Below are positions 17,634 through 25,980 of a stretch of DNA of 57,123 nucleotides, one piece after another (position 1 is the first letter of the stretch; each line of letters starts with the position of its first letter). Position numbers and translations under genes: made by a program. The notes beneath the pieces were generated by a model. It searched no databases. It saw only the letters and a program-made list of their open reading frames with translations, and was not told where the DNA came from. The stretch comes from Bryobacteraceae bacterium (GTDB lineage: Bacteria > Acidobacteriota > Terriglobia > Bryobacterales > Bryobacteraceae): assembly GCA_026129905.1 (NCBI GenBank), contig JAHCHE010000041.1:1-57123 (forward strand). Direction: 5' to 3'.

Positions 17634-17709
17634 GGAGATTCATTATAGGGTCGGCCGCCGCGCCGATGCCCGGCACGCGAAACGGTCTGATATTCTCGTT
17701 AGGGCTGAC

Positions 17710-18804
17710 ATGAAAAACCGATCCACGCGTCGTAATTTCCTGCGCGTGGCCGCCGCGGGCGCCGCGGCGGCCGGCGCGAAACCGGCTCTCCCAACGCCAG
17801 GGGCGGTCCCCGAGTACCGGCGCGGCGGCATGGTCTACCGCCAACTGGGAGAGACGGGCATGTGGCCGTCGCTGCTCTCGTTCGGCTCGCACACCGACCC
17901 TGCCGACCGCATACAAGTACGCGAGGGCAAGACCGTCCTCACCGCCAAGGGACAGGCGCGCCGGGACCGCATCATCGACCGCGCGTTCGACCTCGGCGTC
18001 AACCTGCTGGACGTCTATGACAGCGAGGGCCAGTGGGAACCGGCCGCGGCGCTCGTCAAAAGCCGGCGCGACAAGGTGTTGATCTCGCTCGCCCACGAAA
18101 TCAGCGCCGTCGAAATCGACCGCGCGTGCCGGCTGTTCGGACACGTGGATCTCTACCGCTTCCACACCGCCGAGATCGATCAGGCCGCGCTGGAGAACTG
18201 GGACATCCTGCGCAAAGCGAAAGGGGCCGGCAAGGTCCGCGCCATCGGCATTGCCACCCACATTGAAAGCACGATGAGCAAGGCGCTGGAGGAACTCGAC
18301 GGCCTCGATTACGTGTTCTTCCCGTACAACTTCATCCACGCGCGCGCGGATTACAGCGAGTTCCTCCCCGCCGCCGCGCGCAAGGGAACGGGTCTCATCG
18401 CGATGAAGCCCCTGGCGTCGGGGTCGATTATGAAGCTCGATCCAAAAGCCCGGGCCGGCATGAAGCCCGAGTTCGAGCCGCTGCAACTGTGGCAGCGGAC
18501 CAATAAGGCCATTCTGCCGGCGGCCGTCGTCGAGCTTACGAGGAGCCTCGATCGCATGCCCGACGAGACCCTCTGCATGGCCGCCATGCGGTTCGTTTAT
18601 TCCCGGCGCTTCCTCTCCACCGCGATCGCCGGCATGTTCGACGACGTGCTGCTCGAGGACAACTACAAAGCATTGACGCGCTACCGGGAGTCCTCGCCCG
18701 AGGAAAGGGCCGCGCTCGACGCCGCGCGCGAGGTGGCCCGGCTGTGCGGTTCGAACTGGCTGCCGGCGGACTATCGCTGGCTGGAGGAACAATGGCGCTC
18801 CTGA
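17710..18804 (+). CDS. Tat-exported aldo/keto reductase
   Basis: A 364-residue protein with a twin-arginine signal (STRRNFLRVAAAGAAAAGA) and an aldo/keto reductase barrel: FDLGVNLLDVYDSEGQWE holds the Asp and Tyr, DKVLISLAHEI the Lys, and LYRFHTAEID the His position of the AKR tetrad. Export of an AKR is uncommon outside acidobacteria and planctomycetes. The frame extends upstream to 17137, but the Tat motif fixes ATG 17710. The end overlaps the tetraheme-FGE gene by 13 bases, pointing to coupled translation and a shared extracytoplasmic redox role. Confidence 0.85.
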   Translation: MKNRSTRRNFLRVAAAGAAAAGAKPALPTPGAVPEYRRGGMVYRQLGETGMWPSLLSFGSHTDPADRIQVREGKTVLTAKGQARRDRIIDRAFDLGVNLLDVYDSEGQWEPAAALVKSRRDKVLISLAHEISAVEIDRACRLFGHVDLYRFHTAEIDQAALENWDILRKAKGAGKVRAIGIATHIESTMSKALEELDGLDYVFFPYNFIHARADYSEFLPAAARKGTGLIAMKPLASGSIMKLDPKARAGMKPEFEPLQLWQRTNKAILPAAVVELTRSLDRMPDETLCMAAMRFVYSRRFLSTAIAGMFDDVLLEDNYKALTRYRESSPEERAALDAAREVARLCGSNWLPADYRWLEEQWRS

Positions 18805-20075
18805 AGGCCGCGTTTGTCCTGGCCGTTCTGCCGGCATGGGCCACCGCGCAGCCGCAGGAGGACCGCCAGTTTAAGGAAGCCGGCGTTTGCGCCCGCTGCC
18901 ACGTCATCTCGGTGGTCGAATGGGGCATGTCGCGCCACCGGGCGGCGGGCACGAACTGCGTCGCCTGCCACGGCTCCAGCGAGGGCCACGTCGTGGACGA
19001 ACGCAACAACGTCAAACCCGAGAAGATGCCCTCGGGCGCGGCCATCGCCGGCCTTTGCGCCGATTGCCACCAAGCCTGTCCCAAAACCCGGAAAACGGCC
19101 GCCTGTCAGGATTGCCATCACGTCCACGCCCTGGTGAATCCCAACCAGCCGCCCACGGCGCGCGACGAACGCCTCGACGCCCAAAGCGCTCAGTGGAAGA
19201 CCTACGCGAAGCGCATGGAAGAGGGCGAGAGCGCGGCGCGGGCCGGCGAGTGGACCCGGGCGCGAAGCGCTTTCCAGCAGGCGCTGGAGGCGAACCCCGG
19301 CGACAGAACGGCAACCGACCGCCTGCGCGTTTGCGATCGCCGGCTTGCCCCCGGTCTGCCCGGCTTCGAGACCGGCGGGGGCGCTCGCGACGAACAGACC
19401 GGCCTGCCCCGCGAGGTCGTCGTCAGCGGGAGGGGCATCGCCATGGCGCTCGCGCCGGGCGGCGACGTCGAACTGGGGTCGGAACACTTCGGCGCGTCCA
19501 AACCTCCGCACACCGTGCGCGTCGAGCCTTTTTACATCGGCAAGTATGAGGTCACCGAAGCCGAGTGGCAGGCCGTGATGGGAAAGAACGGTCGGCCCGA
19601 AGAGGCGCGCGACCCGCGAGCGCCGGCGGCCGGCATTTCCTGGAACGACGCTCAGGCGTTCATCCGCAGGCTCAACGAGAACGTCCCAGGCGGGGGTTTC
19701 CGCCTGCCGACCGAGGCGGAGTGGGAGTTCGCCGCCCGCGCCGGTTCGTTGGGCGACCTTTCCGCCGTCGCCTGGTTCGGCGAAGCGCAGAGCGGCGCGC
19801 CGCGGGCGGTGGGCGCGAAGAAGCCCGATAAGCTTGGCCTGTACGACATCCGCGGCAACGTTTGGGAGTGGTGTTCCAGCCTCGGGATGCCCTATCCGTA
19901 CGATCCGGCCGACGGCCGCGAAGCTCCCGAGGCGAGCGGTCTGCGCGTGCTGCGGGGAGGCGGCTATGCCGATTCGGCCGACCTCCTCGATCCGGCGCTT
20001 CGCCACTTCGAGCGGCCGGACCGCCGCCTGCGTTGGAACGGTTTTCGAGTTGCGCGCAGCGTCCCTGAACCCTGA
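18792..20075 (+). CDS. Tetraheme cytochrome c fused to FGE-sulfatase (SUMF1-like) domain
   Basis: A 427-residue exported protein. After the signal peptide (LLKAAFVLAVLPAWATAQ) come four CXXCH heme sites in ~90 residues: CARCH, CVACH, CADCH and CQDCH. A TPR-like helical pair (~135-180) links to a formylglycine-generating-enzyme-type C-type-lectin fold (~225-427): YIGKYEVTEAEWQAVMG, GISWNDAQAFIRRLNE, FRLPTEAEWEFAARAG, and GNVWEWC...LRGGGY. True FGEs need two active-site Cys residues near the C-terminus; I see only the WEWC cysteine, so it is probably a binding or structural domain. GGAGGAA precedes ATG 18792. Confidence 0.85.
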   Translation: MALLKAAFVLAVLPAWATAQPQEDRQFKEAGVCARCHVISVVEWGMSRHRAAGTNCVACHGSSEGHVVDERNNVKPEKMPSGAAIAGLCADCHQACPKTRKTAACQDCHHVHALVNPNQPPTARDERLDAQSAQWKTYAKRMEEGESAARAGEWTRARSAFQQALEANPGDRTATDRLRVCDRRLAPGLPGFETGGGARDEQTGLPREVVVSGRGIAMALAPGGDVELGSEHFGASKPPHTVRVEPFYIGKYEVTEAEWQAVMGKNGRPEEARDPRAPAAGISWNDAQAFIRRLNENVPGGGFRLPTEAEWEFAARAGSLGDLSAVAWFGEAQSGAPRAVGAKKPDKLGLYDIRGNVWEWCSSLGMPYPYDPADGREAPEASGLRVLRGGGYADSADLLDPALRHFERPDRRLRWNGFRVARSVPEP

Positions 20076-20119
20076 TCGGCCAGCGCGGCCGCCTGCTAGA
20101 CTGCAAGCGGAGGGTGCTT

Positions 20120-20578
20120 ATGCCGTTCCGGCTCACAGTAGAAGGCTTCAACGAAGGCGACGTCATTCCCCGTCAGCATACCTGCGAAGGCCCCGATACG
20201 TCGCCCGCGTTACGTTGGGAGGGCGCGCCTGGACAGACCAGGAGCTTCGCCCTCATCATGGACGATCCGGACGCGCCGGTGGGCACGTGGAACCACTGGC
20301 TGCTGTGGAACATTCCCGCCGACACGACGAACCTGGCGGCGGGCTATCGGGCCGGCGACGTCGGCATCGACGGCGTCAACGATTTCGGGCGCACCGGTTA
20401 CGGCGGTCCCTGTCCGCCCAAAGGTCATGGCCCTCATCGCTATTTCTTCAAGCTCTACGCCCTCGATCTCGAAGTTCTGGGCGCGAAGCCGAAGGCCAAG
20501 CGGATCGAACTCGACATCGCGCTGCGCGGCCATGTTCTGGAGGAAGCGCAATACATAGGGCGCTACGAGCGGCGGTAG
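20120..20578 (+). CDS. YbhB/YbcL (PEBP-like) family protein
   Basis: A 152-residue phosphatidylethanolamine-binding-like protein. The family signatures are present: DTSPALRWEGAPGQTRSFALIMDDPDAPVGTWNHWLLWNIP and GYGGPCPPKGHGPHRYFFKLYALD, with the ligand-pocket DPDAP, HW and GP-P--H residues. No signal peptide is present. Function in bacteria is poorly defined; it may bind anions or regulate kinases. ATG 20120 has GGAGGG at 20109-20114. It stands alone between the FGE fusion and the amidohydrolase. Confidence 0.9.
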   Translation: MPFRLTVEGFNEGDVIPRQHTCEGPDTSPALRWEGAPGQTRSFALIMDDPDAPVGTWNHWLLWNIPADTTNLAAGYRAGDVGIDGVNDFGRTGYGGPCPPKGHGPHRYFFKLYALDLEVLGAKPKAKRIELDIALRGHVLEEAQYIGRYERR

Positions 20579-20607
20579 GCTTTCGGCGGCCGGCGGAGGC
20601 CCGGTCG

Positions 20608-20613
20608 TATAAT
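20608..20613 (+). promoter_or_regulatory. TATAAT -10 box at the amidohydrolase start
   Basis: TATAAT overlaps the first in-frame ATG (20612) of the amidohydrolase gene. If it is a working -10 element, transcription begins near 20620 and translation must use the ATG at 20621, giving a nearly leaderless message. The spacing resembles the boxes at 4188 and 45020. Confidence 0.35.
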
Positions 20614-20620
20614 GCGGGCT

Positions 20621-21868
20621 ATGTCGAGATTACTTGTTTCCGCGCTGCTCGCCGCCGGCGCGCTGTGGGGCCAGCCCGCGTACGATCTGCTGCTCAAGGG
20701 CGGCCACGTCATCGATCCCAAGAACGGCGTCAATCGGGTTGCCGACGTGGCCATTGCGGGCGGAAGGATCGCGCGGGTGGCGCCCGATATCCCCGAGTCG
20801 CAAGCCGGGCGCATCGCGGATGTCCGGGGCCTCTACGTCACCCCCGGAATCATCGATATCCACGTTCACGTCTACGCGGGCACCGGGTTGAAAGCGCTCA
20901 CCGGCGACAGCAGCGTCTATCCGGACGGTTTCTCCTTCCGCACCGGCGTGACCACCATGGTGGACGCGGGCACGGCCGGATGGCGCAATTTTCCCGATTT
21001 TCGCGAGCGCGTGATCGACCGCGCGCAAACGCGCGTGCTCGCCTTCCTGAACATCAGCGGCGTCGGCATGGCGCCGGCGGGCGAAAACGATACCGCCGAC
21101 ATGGATCCTGAAGCCGCCGCCAAGATGGCGAAGGCCAACGCCGACGTGATCGTCGGCTACAAGGTGGCGCACTACAGCAAGGACGAGTGGCCCGACCTCG
21201 ACAACGCGCAGAAGGCCCGCGAACTGGCCGGCGGGCTCCCGATCATGGTGGACTTCGGCTACACCGGCGAGCGGCGCACCCTTGGCACGCTGTTGCGGGA
21301 CAAACTGCGCGCGGGCGACATCTACACGCACTGCTACGCGGGGCACCGGCAGGAGGTTGAGGACGGCAAGCTGAATTCGGCCATGCGGGACGGACGCAAG
21401 CGCGGCGTGCTCTTCGACGTCGGCCATGGCGGCGGCAGCTTCTATTGGAACATCGCCGCGCCCGCCGTCGAGCAGGGCTTTCCTCCCGACACCATCTCCA
21501 CCGACCTGCACACCGGCAGCATGAACGCCGGAATGAAGGACATGTTGAACGTGATGTCCAAAGTTCTGAACCTGGGGGCGTCGCTGCCCGACGTCATCCG
21601 CATGTCCACGTGGTCGGCCGCCAAATCGATCCGCCGGGAGCAACTCGGCAACCTCGACCCCGGCGCCGACGCCGACATCACGGTACTGCGCCTCGAGAAA
21701 GGAACCTTCGGCTTCCTCGATTCGGCGGGCGCCCGCCGCGACGGCAACCAGAGGCTGACCGCGGAGATTACGATCCGCGCGGGCAAGGTTGTCTGGGATC
21801 TGAACGGCCGCGCGGGGCAGGACTGGAAGAGCTTTCCTTACAGGAAACGCGAACCGCCGCAGACGTAA
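20621..21868 (+). CDS. Secreted amidohydrolase/deacetylase-type metallohydrolase
   Basis: A 415-residue protein with a signal peptide (MSRLLVSALLAAGALWGQ) and an amidohydrolase barrel: LLLKGGHVIDPKNGV, then GIIDIHVHVYAG with the HxH metal ligands, a Lys in VIVGYKVAHY as a carbamylated-lysine candidate, THCYAGH, VLFDVGHGGGSFYW and DTISTDLHTGSMN for the later His/Asp ligands. The set fits the deacetylase/EF_0837-like branch of dihydroorotase-type enzymes. The start is ATG 20621 rather than 20612 because a TATAAT overlaps the latter. Its last ~450 bases are duplicated at 22654-23110. Confidence 0.85.
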   Translation: MSRLLVSALLAAGALWGQPAYDLLLKGGHVIDPKNGVNRVADVAIAGGRIARVAPDIPESQAGRIADVRGLYVTPGIIDIHVHVYAGTGLKALTGDSSVYPDGFSFRTGVTTMVDAGTAGWRNFPDFRERVIDRAQTRVLAFLNISGVGMAPAGENDTADMDPEAAAKMAKANADVIVGYKVAHYSKDEWPDLDNAQKARELAGGLPIMVDFGYTGERRTLGTLLRDKLRAGDIYTHCYAGHRQEVEDGKLNSAMRDGRKRGVLFDVGHGGGSFYWNIAAPAVEQGFPPDTISTDLHTGSMNAGMKDMLNVMSKVLNLGASLPDVIRMSTWSAAKSIRREQLGNLDPGADADITVLRLEKGTFGFLDSAGARRDGNQRLTAEITIRAGKVVWDLNGRAGQDWKSFPYRKREPPQT

Positions 21869-21874
21869 ACCGCC
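21418..21874 (+). repeat. Direct repeat copy 1 (3' end of amidohydrolase)
   Basis: This stretch recurs in the same orientation at 22654-23110, offset by exactly 1236 bases with no indel. I count about 14 mismatches, i.e. about 97% identity. The offset is a multiple of three, and homology stops just after both TAA stops. Confidence 0.9.
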
Positions 21875-21900
21875 CGGCGCTGAAAGCACGACGTCTATTT

Positions 21901-21967
21901 CACGAAAAACTCTGCCGGACCGCCGAAATCGTTCGGCTCAATCACCCCCATTCCTCCGTTTTTCGTG
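21901..21967. repeat. 10-base inverted repeat upstream of the islet genes
   Basis: CACGAAAAAC (21901-21910) and GTTTTTCGTG (21958-21967) are perfect inverted arms 47 bases apart, between the amidohydrolase stop and the first islet gene. It may be an operator or a hairpin in the leader. Confidence 0.35.
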
Positions 21968-22020
21968 GTATGATAACACTGTCCTCGGGCTTGTACCCGC
22001 CAAAATCGAAGGAGAAAAAC

Positions 22021-22230
22021 ATGGTTTTGAACTATTTCAAATCTCAAGAATTGCACGATTTACACGATAGAATACTACTCGACCAAATCAGACGTACTTA
22101 CATACAACATCCGCAGATACGCTATATGAATGTGGAATCAAGAATTCACTGTTACGCTGAGAAGCTTGGAATAAGCGGAGCTACTGGTATCGAGAGCATT
22201 CGGCGCGTAGTTGAATCAGGAGAGGTTTGA
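22021..22230 (+). CDS. Small protein of unknown function, first gene of an AT-richer islet
   Basis: A 69-residue protein (MVLNYFKSQELHDLHDRILL...) rich in Tyr, His, Ile and Arg, with no recognisable domain. AAGGAG at 22010-22015 precedes the ATG closely enough to look real. Codon use is clearly more AT-rich than the flanks, pointing to transfer. The stop (22228-22230) is 5 bases before the ATG of the next small gene, so they look like a two-gene operon. A toxin-antitoxin-like role is possible from the architecture only. Confidence 0.55.
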   Translation: MVLNYFKSQELHDLHDRILLDQIRRTYIQHPQIRYMNVESRIHCYAEKLGISGATGIESIRRVVESGEV

Positions 22231-22235
22231 TCTTC

Positions 22236-22502
22236 ATGACAATAGCTTCCAAGGCGCAGAAGTTCTGGCTGTATGTTGCTCGATCTCGAGAACAACCCTG
22301 CCGATATCGAATCGCCCTTAAGCCATTCTGGTACCGATCTCGGCCGGAGACAATACCGCCAAACTTGTTTGTCAACCGGCGGTCGTACACGTCCGAGCAA
22401 CGCGCCGCACAAGAGGCTGAATGGCTGTTCGGAAAGGTAGCATGGAAGCGTGTGGGGGCGTCCCTTAAGGCGCCCGTCGCGCTAATTTGCATGGCGCCAT
22501 AA
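22236..22502 (+). CDS. Small basic protein of unknown function, second islet gene
   Basis: An 88-residue, strongly basic and Trp/Arg-rich protein (MTIASKAQKFWLYVARSREQ...). I recognise no family. It follows the first islet gene after a 5-base gap; an AGGAGAGG lies 11-18 bases upstream. The C-terminal third becomes GC-rich, so the gene may be fused to, or read into, host-type sequence near 22450. Confidence in expression is moderate. Confidence 0.4.
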   Translation: MTIASKAQKFWLYVARSREQPCRYRIALKPFWYRSRPETIPPNLFVNRRSYTSEQRAAQEAEWLFGKVAWKRVGASLKAPVALICMAP

Positions 22503-22653
22503 AGTTGGTTGGGGCTGCGGAGCCGAGCTGAACCGTCCGGTTTCACTGCCCCCTCATTCCTATTCCGCTGGCCTATTCCACTGGCGAGCTTCGAAGCCGA
22601 GGTCCGGAAAGAGGCAACGGCTCGCAAGAACTTTGCGGTCGCAGGCCGCGCGG

Positions 22654-23110
22654 CGTCGGCCATGGGGGCGGCAGCTTCTATTGGAACATCGCCGCGCCCG
22701 CATTCGAGCAGGGCTTTCCTCCCGATACCATCTCCACCGACCTGCACACCGGCAGCATGAACGCCGGAATGAAGGACATGTTGAACGTGATGTCCAAAGT
22801 TCTGAACCTGGGGGCGTCGCTGCCCGACGTCATCCGCATGTCCACGTGGTCGGCCGCCAAATCGATCCGCCGGGAGCAACTCGGCAACCTCGACCCCGGC
22901 GCCGACGCCGACGTCACGGTACTGCGCCTCGAGAAAGGAACCTTCGGCTTCCTCGATTCGGCGGGCTCCCGCCGCGACGGGAACCAGAGGCTGACCGCGG
23001 AGATTACGATCCGCGCGGGCAAGGCCGTCTGGGATCTGAACGGCCGCGCGGGACAGGACTGGAAGAGCTTTCCTTACCGGAAGCGCGAACCGCCGCGGAC
23101 TTAAACCGCG
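22654..23110 (+). pseudogene. Duplicated 3' fragment of the amidohydrolase gene
   Basis: Direct repeat copy 2. It encodes the last ~149 residues of the amidohydrolase from VGHGGGSFYWNIAAPAFEQG to the stop at 23102-23104, with the reading frame intact. There is no promoter, start or N-terminal metal site; an ATG at 22757 would give only 115 residues. The sequence to its left (22503-22653) does not match the amidohydrolase. It is a relic of a tandem duplication or of an insertion that carried a gene tail. Confidence 0.85.
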
Positions 23111-23169
23111 GAATCCTTCGACATGCGCCGAACGCGCCTGCCGGAGCCGGTCAAGCGTCGCCACGGGTG

Positions 23170-23817
23170 TTAATGCGGATTCCGCAACATCGGGACGACT
23201 GGCGGGCAGTCCGCCGTCTGAATGCGGCCGAGGGGGTGGAAGCCGAGCCGCTCGTAAAGGCGAACGTTAGCGGGGCTGGTGGCCTCCAGGTAGGCCGCTG
23301 TCCGGCGCCGGTCGCACTGTTGCAGCATGTGACGCATGAGAGCCGAACCGACGCCGCGACCCTGGCTGTCCGGCCTCACTCCGATCAGCGGGAGATGCCA
23401 GTGAAGCTCGTGCGGGTGATAGGCGCCCATCTCGTCAAAGAGAGAGAACACCGAATCTCTGCGTTCCCGGGGTACGGTTTCGCGGATCAGCGCGGCCAGC
23501 GATTCATCGTCGGGCGTCGCGCCGGGTGGCAGCCACAGCGCCACTCCGGCAAACCCTTGATAGTAGTGAGCGGTTGCGAGGTCGATGGCTCGGCCCCCGA
23601 ACGCCTGGACGAAGCGGGGGAATGCGTCCAGGTATAGCCGCCAGTCCGGCCAGATCCAGCGCGACGGCGGATCGTTTTCGAAGGCCAGAGTCAATACTTC
23701 GATGCAGCGCTTGGCGTCCGCCGGCGTGGCGGCGACGATCAAGCCGTCGGGCGCCGCGGCTGTCACCGGCGGCGGGAATACGCTGCCAGTTTGCGCCGCT
23801 GGGATCGGATTGAGCAT
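23170..23817 (-). CDS. GNAT-family N-acetyltransferase
   Basis: A 215-residue protein with a GNAT fold in the C-terminal half: WHLPLIGVRPDSQGRGVGSALMRHML is the acetyl-CoA loop (motif A), followed by AAYLEATSPANVRLYERLGFHPLG (motif B). The N-terminal part (LTLAFENDPPSRWIWPD) is typical of the two-segment family of small-molecule acetyltransferases. ATG 23817 is preferred to the upstream GTG/ATG because GGAGGG lies 7 bases before it. It is divergent from the subtilase gene. Confidence 0.85.
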   Translation of the reverse strand: MLNPIPAAQTGSVFPPPVTAAAPDGLIVAATPADAKRCIEVLTLAFENDPPSRWIWPDWRLYLDAFPRFVQAFGGRAIDLATAHYYQGFAGVALWLPPGATPDDESLAALIRETVPRERRDSVFSLFDEMGAYHPHELHWHLPLIGVRPDSQGRGVGSALMRHMLQQCDRRRTAAYLEATSPANVRLYERLGFHPLGRIQTADCPPVVPMLRNPH

Positions 23818-24015
23818 CACTTGTCCCTCCAATGTGAAATGCGAAAGCGGGGCGCAAGGTACGACATCCGGCGCCGGACAACGTGTCCGGCGGAACGGTC
23901 ATTCTGTCAGCCGTGACGGGCCCCCTCAAGAGCCGCTCTTTGAAGATCAATGACTTATGAGCCTTCGCCAGAGGCACTCTGCTTGCACAAGGATCAACCG
24001 CCAGGAGAAACCTCA

Positions 24016-25758
24016 ATGAAGGCGCTCGCCACAAGCATTCTCACGCTAGCAGGCTTCACGCTGTTGTTCGCCGGCAGTTCGATCGCCGGTCCTAAAATCG
24101 CCCCGGACCTGGAGGGATTGAAGCCCGGAACCAAGGTGGATGTGATCATACAGTTCGAGAACCCGGGTGACGAAGCGAACCAGGGACGAGCGGCGCAAGC
24201 CGGCGCGAGCAAAAAACACGACCTGGAAGCGGTCGGCGGCGCGTTGTACTCCGCGCCGGTGAATGCGTTGGCGGCCCTGGCCAGCAATCCCAACGTCCGC
24301 TATATCTCACCGGACCGTCCGTTGCAATCCACCCTCGACTACGCCGAGCCGACAACGAACGCCGCATTGGCGGTCAAGTACGGCTGGGACGGAGACGGCG
24401 TCGGCATTGCCGTCATCGACAGCGGAATCGCTTCGCATGTCGATCTCCTGACTAACGATTCGAGGATCTCCACCGTCGTCTACTCGGAGGCGTTTTCCGT
24501 AAAGGGAACCAGCGATGAATTCGGGCACGGCACGCACGTCGCGGGGATCCTCGCCGGGAATGGCCGCTCGTCCACCGGACGCAACTACACGCGAACATTC
24601 ATTGGCATCGCTCCAAAGGCTCGGCTTGTAAACCTGCGCGTGCTGGACAAGAACGGCGCCGGCACCGATAGCGCGGTGATCGCGGCAATTCAGCGAGCCA
24701 TCAAGCTGAAGAGCACATACAACATTCGGGTGATCAATCTTTCGCTCGGCCGCCCGGTGTTCGAAAGCTACAAGACGGATCCACTGTGTGTGGCAGTGGA
24801 AGCCGCGTGGAGGGCGGGCATCGTCGTCGTTGTGGCCGCAGGCAACGAGGGCCGCAACAACTCGGTGGGAAACAGCGGCTACGCCACGATCGCTTCGCCA
24901 GGCAACGATCCCTATGCCCTCACCGTAGGCGCGATGAAGACGATGAGCACGCTGCCCCGCGGCGACGACCTGATCGCCAGCTACAGCTCCAAGGGACCAA
25001 CGGCCATCGATCACGTCGTTAAGCCCGACCTCGTGGCGCCGGGTAATCGGATTATTTCGTTGACGGCCCTTGCCGGCTCCATCCCCGGCTCGTACCCCGA
25101 CAATGTTGTTCCGGTGTCGTATTACGCCGCCACTGGCAACACCGGGGCCTCGCCCTACTACTTCAAGCTGAGCGGCACGAGCATGGCTACGCCGATGGTG
25201 GCGGGAGCGGCGGCGCTCATGATCCAGAAAGATCCCTCGCTCACGCCGGACCTGGTGAAGGCCCGGCTGATGAAGACGGCGAGCAAGAGTTTCCCGACCG
25301 CCAGCGTGGCCATGGACCCGCTCACGCAGCAGAGTTACGTAAGCCAGTACGACCTGTTCACGGTGGGCGCCGGCTACCTGGACATCTGGGCGGCGCTCAA
25401 TAATTCCGACGTTTTGACGAAGAAGACGAACACCGCCCTATCGCCGTCGGCTGTGTACGATTCCTCCAAGCGGTCGGTTTACCTGACGACGGCCTCCGGC
25501 GCGGTGTGGGGCACCGGCGCGGTGTGGGGCACGGGAGCAGTATGGGGGAGCCAACTGTTTGTTACGGGAACGGGCGCCGTTTGGGGTAGCGGCGCCGTCT
25601 GGGGGACCACAACCGCGGAAGGTTTCGGCGCCATCTGGGGAACGGGGGCCGTGTGGGGAACCGCCTCTTCCACGACGACCTCCAAACAGGTCACCACCGC
25701 GTTGACCAACATCTCCAGTCCCGAGACGATCAAGGTGGCGATTCACGGCGAGAACTGA
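24016..25758 (+). CDS. S8 subtilisin-like serine protease with GAVWG repeat tail
   Basis: A 580-residue exported protease. A signal peptide (ILTLAGFTLLFAGSSIAG) precedes an inhibitor-I9-like propeptide (~25-105) and an S8 domain: Asp in GIAVIDSGIASH, His in FGHGTHVAGILAG, and Ser in SGTSMATPMVAGAAAL. After ~residue 480 the tail carries GAVWG/GAIWG units: four pairs or singles (GAVWGTGAVWGTGAVWG, then GAVWGSGAVWG, GAIWG, GAVWG) spread over ~60 residues. Such VWG tails occur in acidobacterial and actinobacterial subtilases; their role is unknown. ATG 24016 follows AGGAGA. Confidence 0.9.
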   Translation: MKALATSILTLAGFTLLFAGSSIAGPKIAPDLEGLKPGTKVDVIIQFENPGDEANQGRAAQAGASKKHDLEAVGGALYSAPVNALAALASNPNVRYISPDRPLQSTLDYAEPTTNAALAVKYGWDGDGVGIAVIDSGIASHVDLLTNDSRISTVVYSEAFSVKGTSDEFGHGTHVAGILAGNGRSSTGRNYTRTFIGIAPKARLVNLRVLDKNGAGTDSAVIAAIQRAIKLKSTYNIRVINLSLGRPVFESYKTDPLCVAVEAAWRAGIVVVVAAGNEGRNNSVGNSGYATIASPGNDPYALTVGAMKTMSTLPRGDDLIASYSSKGPTAIDHVVKPDLVAPGNRIISLTALAGSIPGSYPDNVVPVSYYAATGNTGASPYYFKLSGTSMATPMVAGAAALMIQKDPSLTPDLVKARLMKTASKSFPTASVAMDPLTQQSYVSQYDLFTVGAGYLDIWAALNNSDVLTKKTNTALSPSAVYDSSKRSVYLTTASGAVWGTGAVWGTGAVWGSQLFVTGTGAVWGSGAVWGTTTAEGFGAIWGTGAVWGTASSTTTSKQVTTALTNISSPETIKVAIHGEN

Positions 25759-25980
25759 TTCCCCCGACGCGGCGCCGAGCGGGAGAGCGATCCCGGCAGC
25801 TCTTCCGCCGGCCCGCACACCGGTGAACAGAACGGAATGCCGAAGGTCGAGCGCCGAGGCTTGAGGTCGATTGTCACAAATTGTAAAGCTTTCTTCCGCT
25901 ACGTAACGCGCCCGCGCCGGGCGGCATCGAAGAACCTGGCGTCCTGATAAGGTAAGAATTTGTGGTCGCGAGGTAGCTGT

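Noticed and set aside
19400-20075. FGE domain as a true sulfatase-activating enzyme
   Set aside because: The pair of active-site cysteines expected near the C-terminus is not seen, and no sulfatase is nearby.
21901-21967. Inverted repeat as insertion-sequence ends
   Set aside because: Arms are only 47 bases apart, with no transposase and no target duplication.
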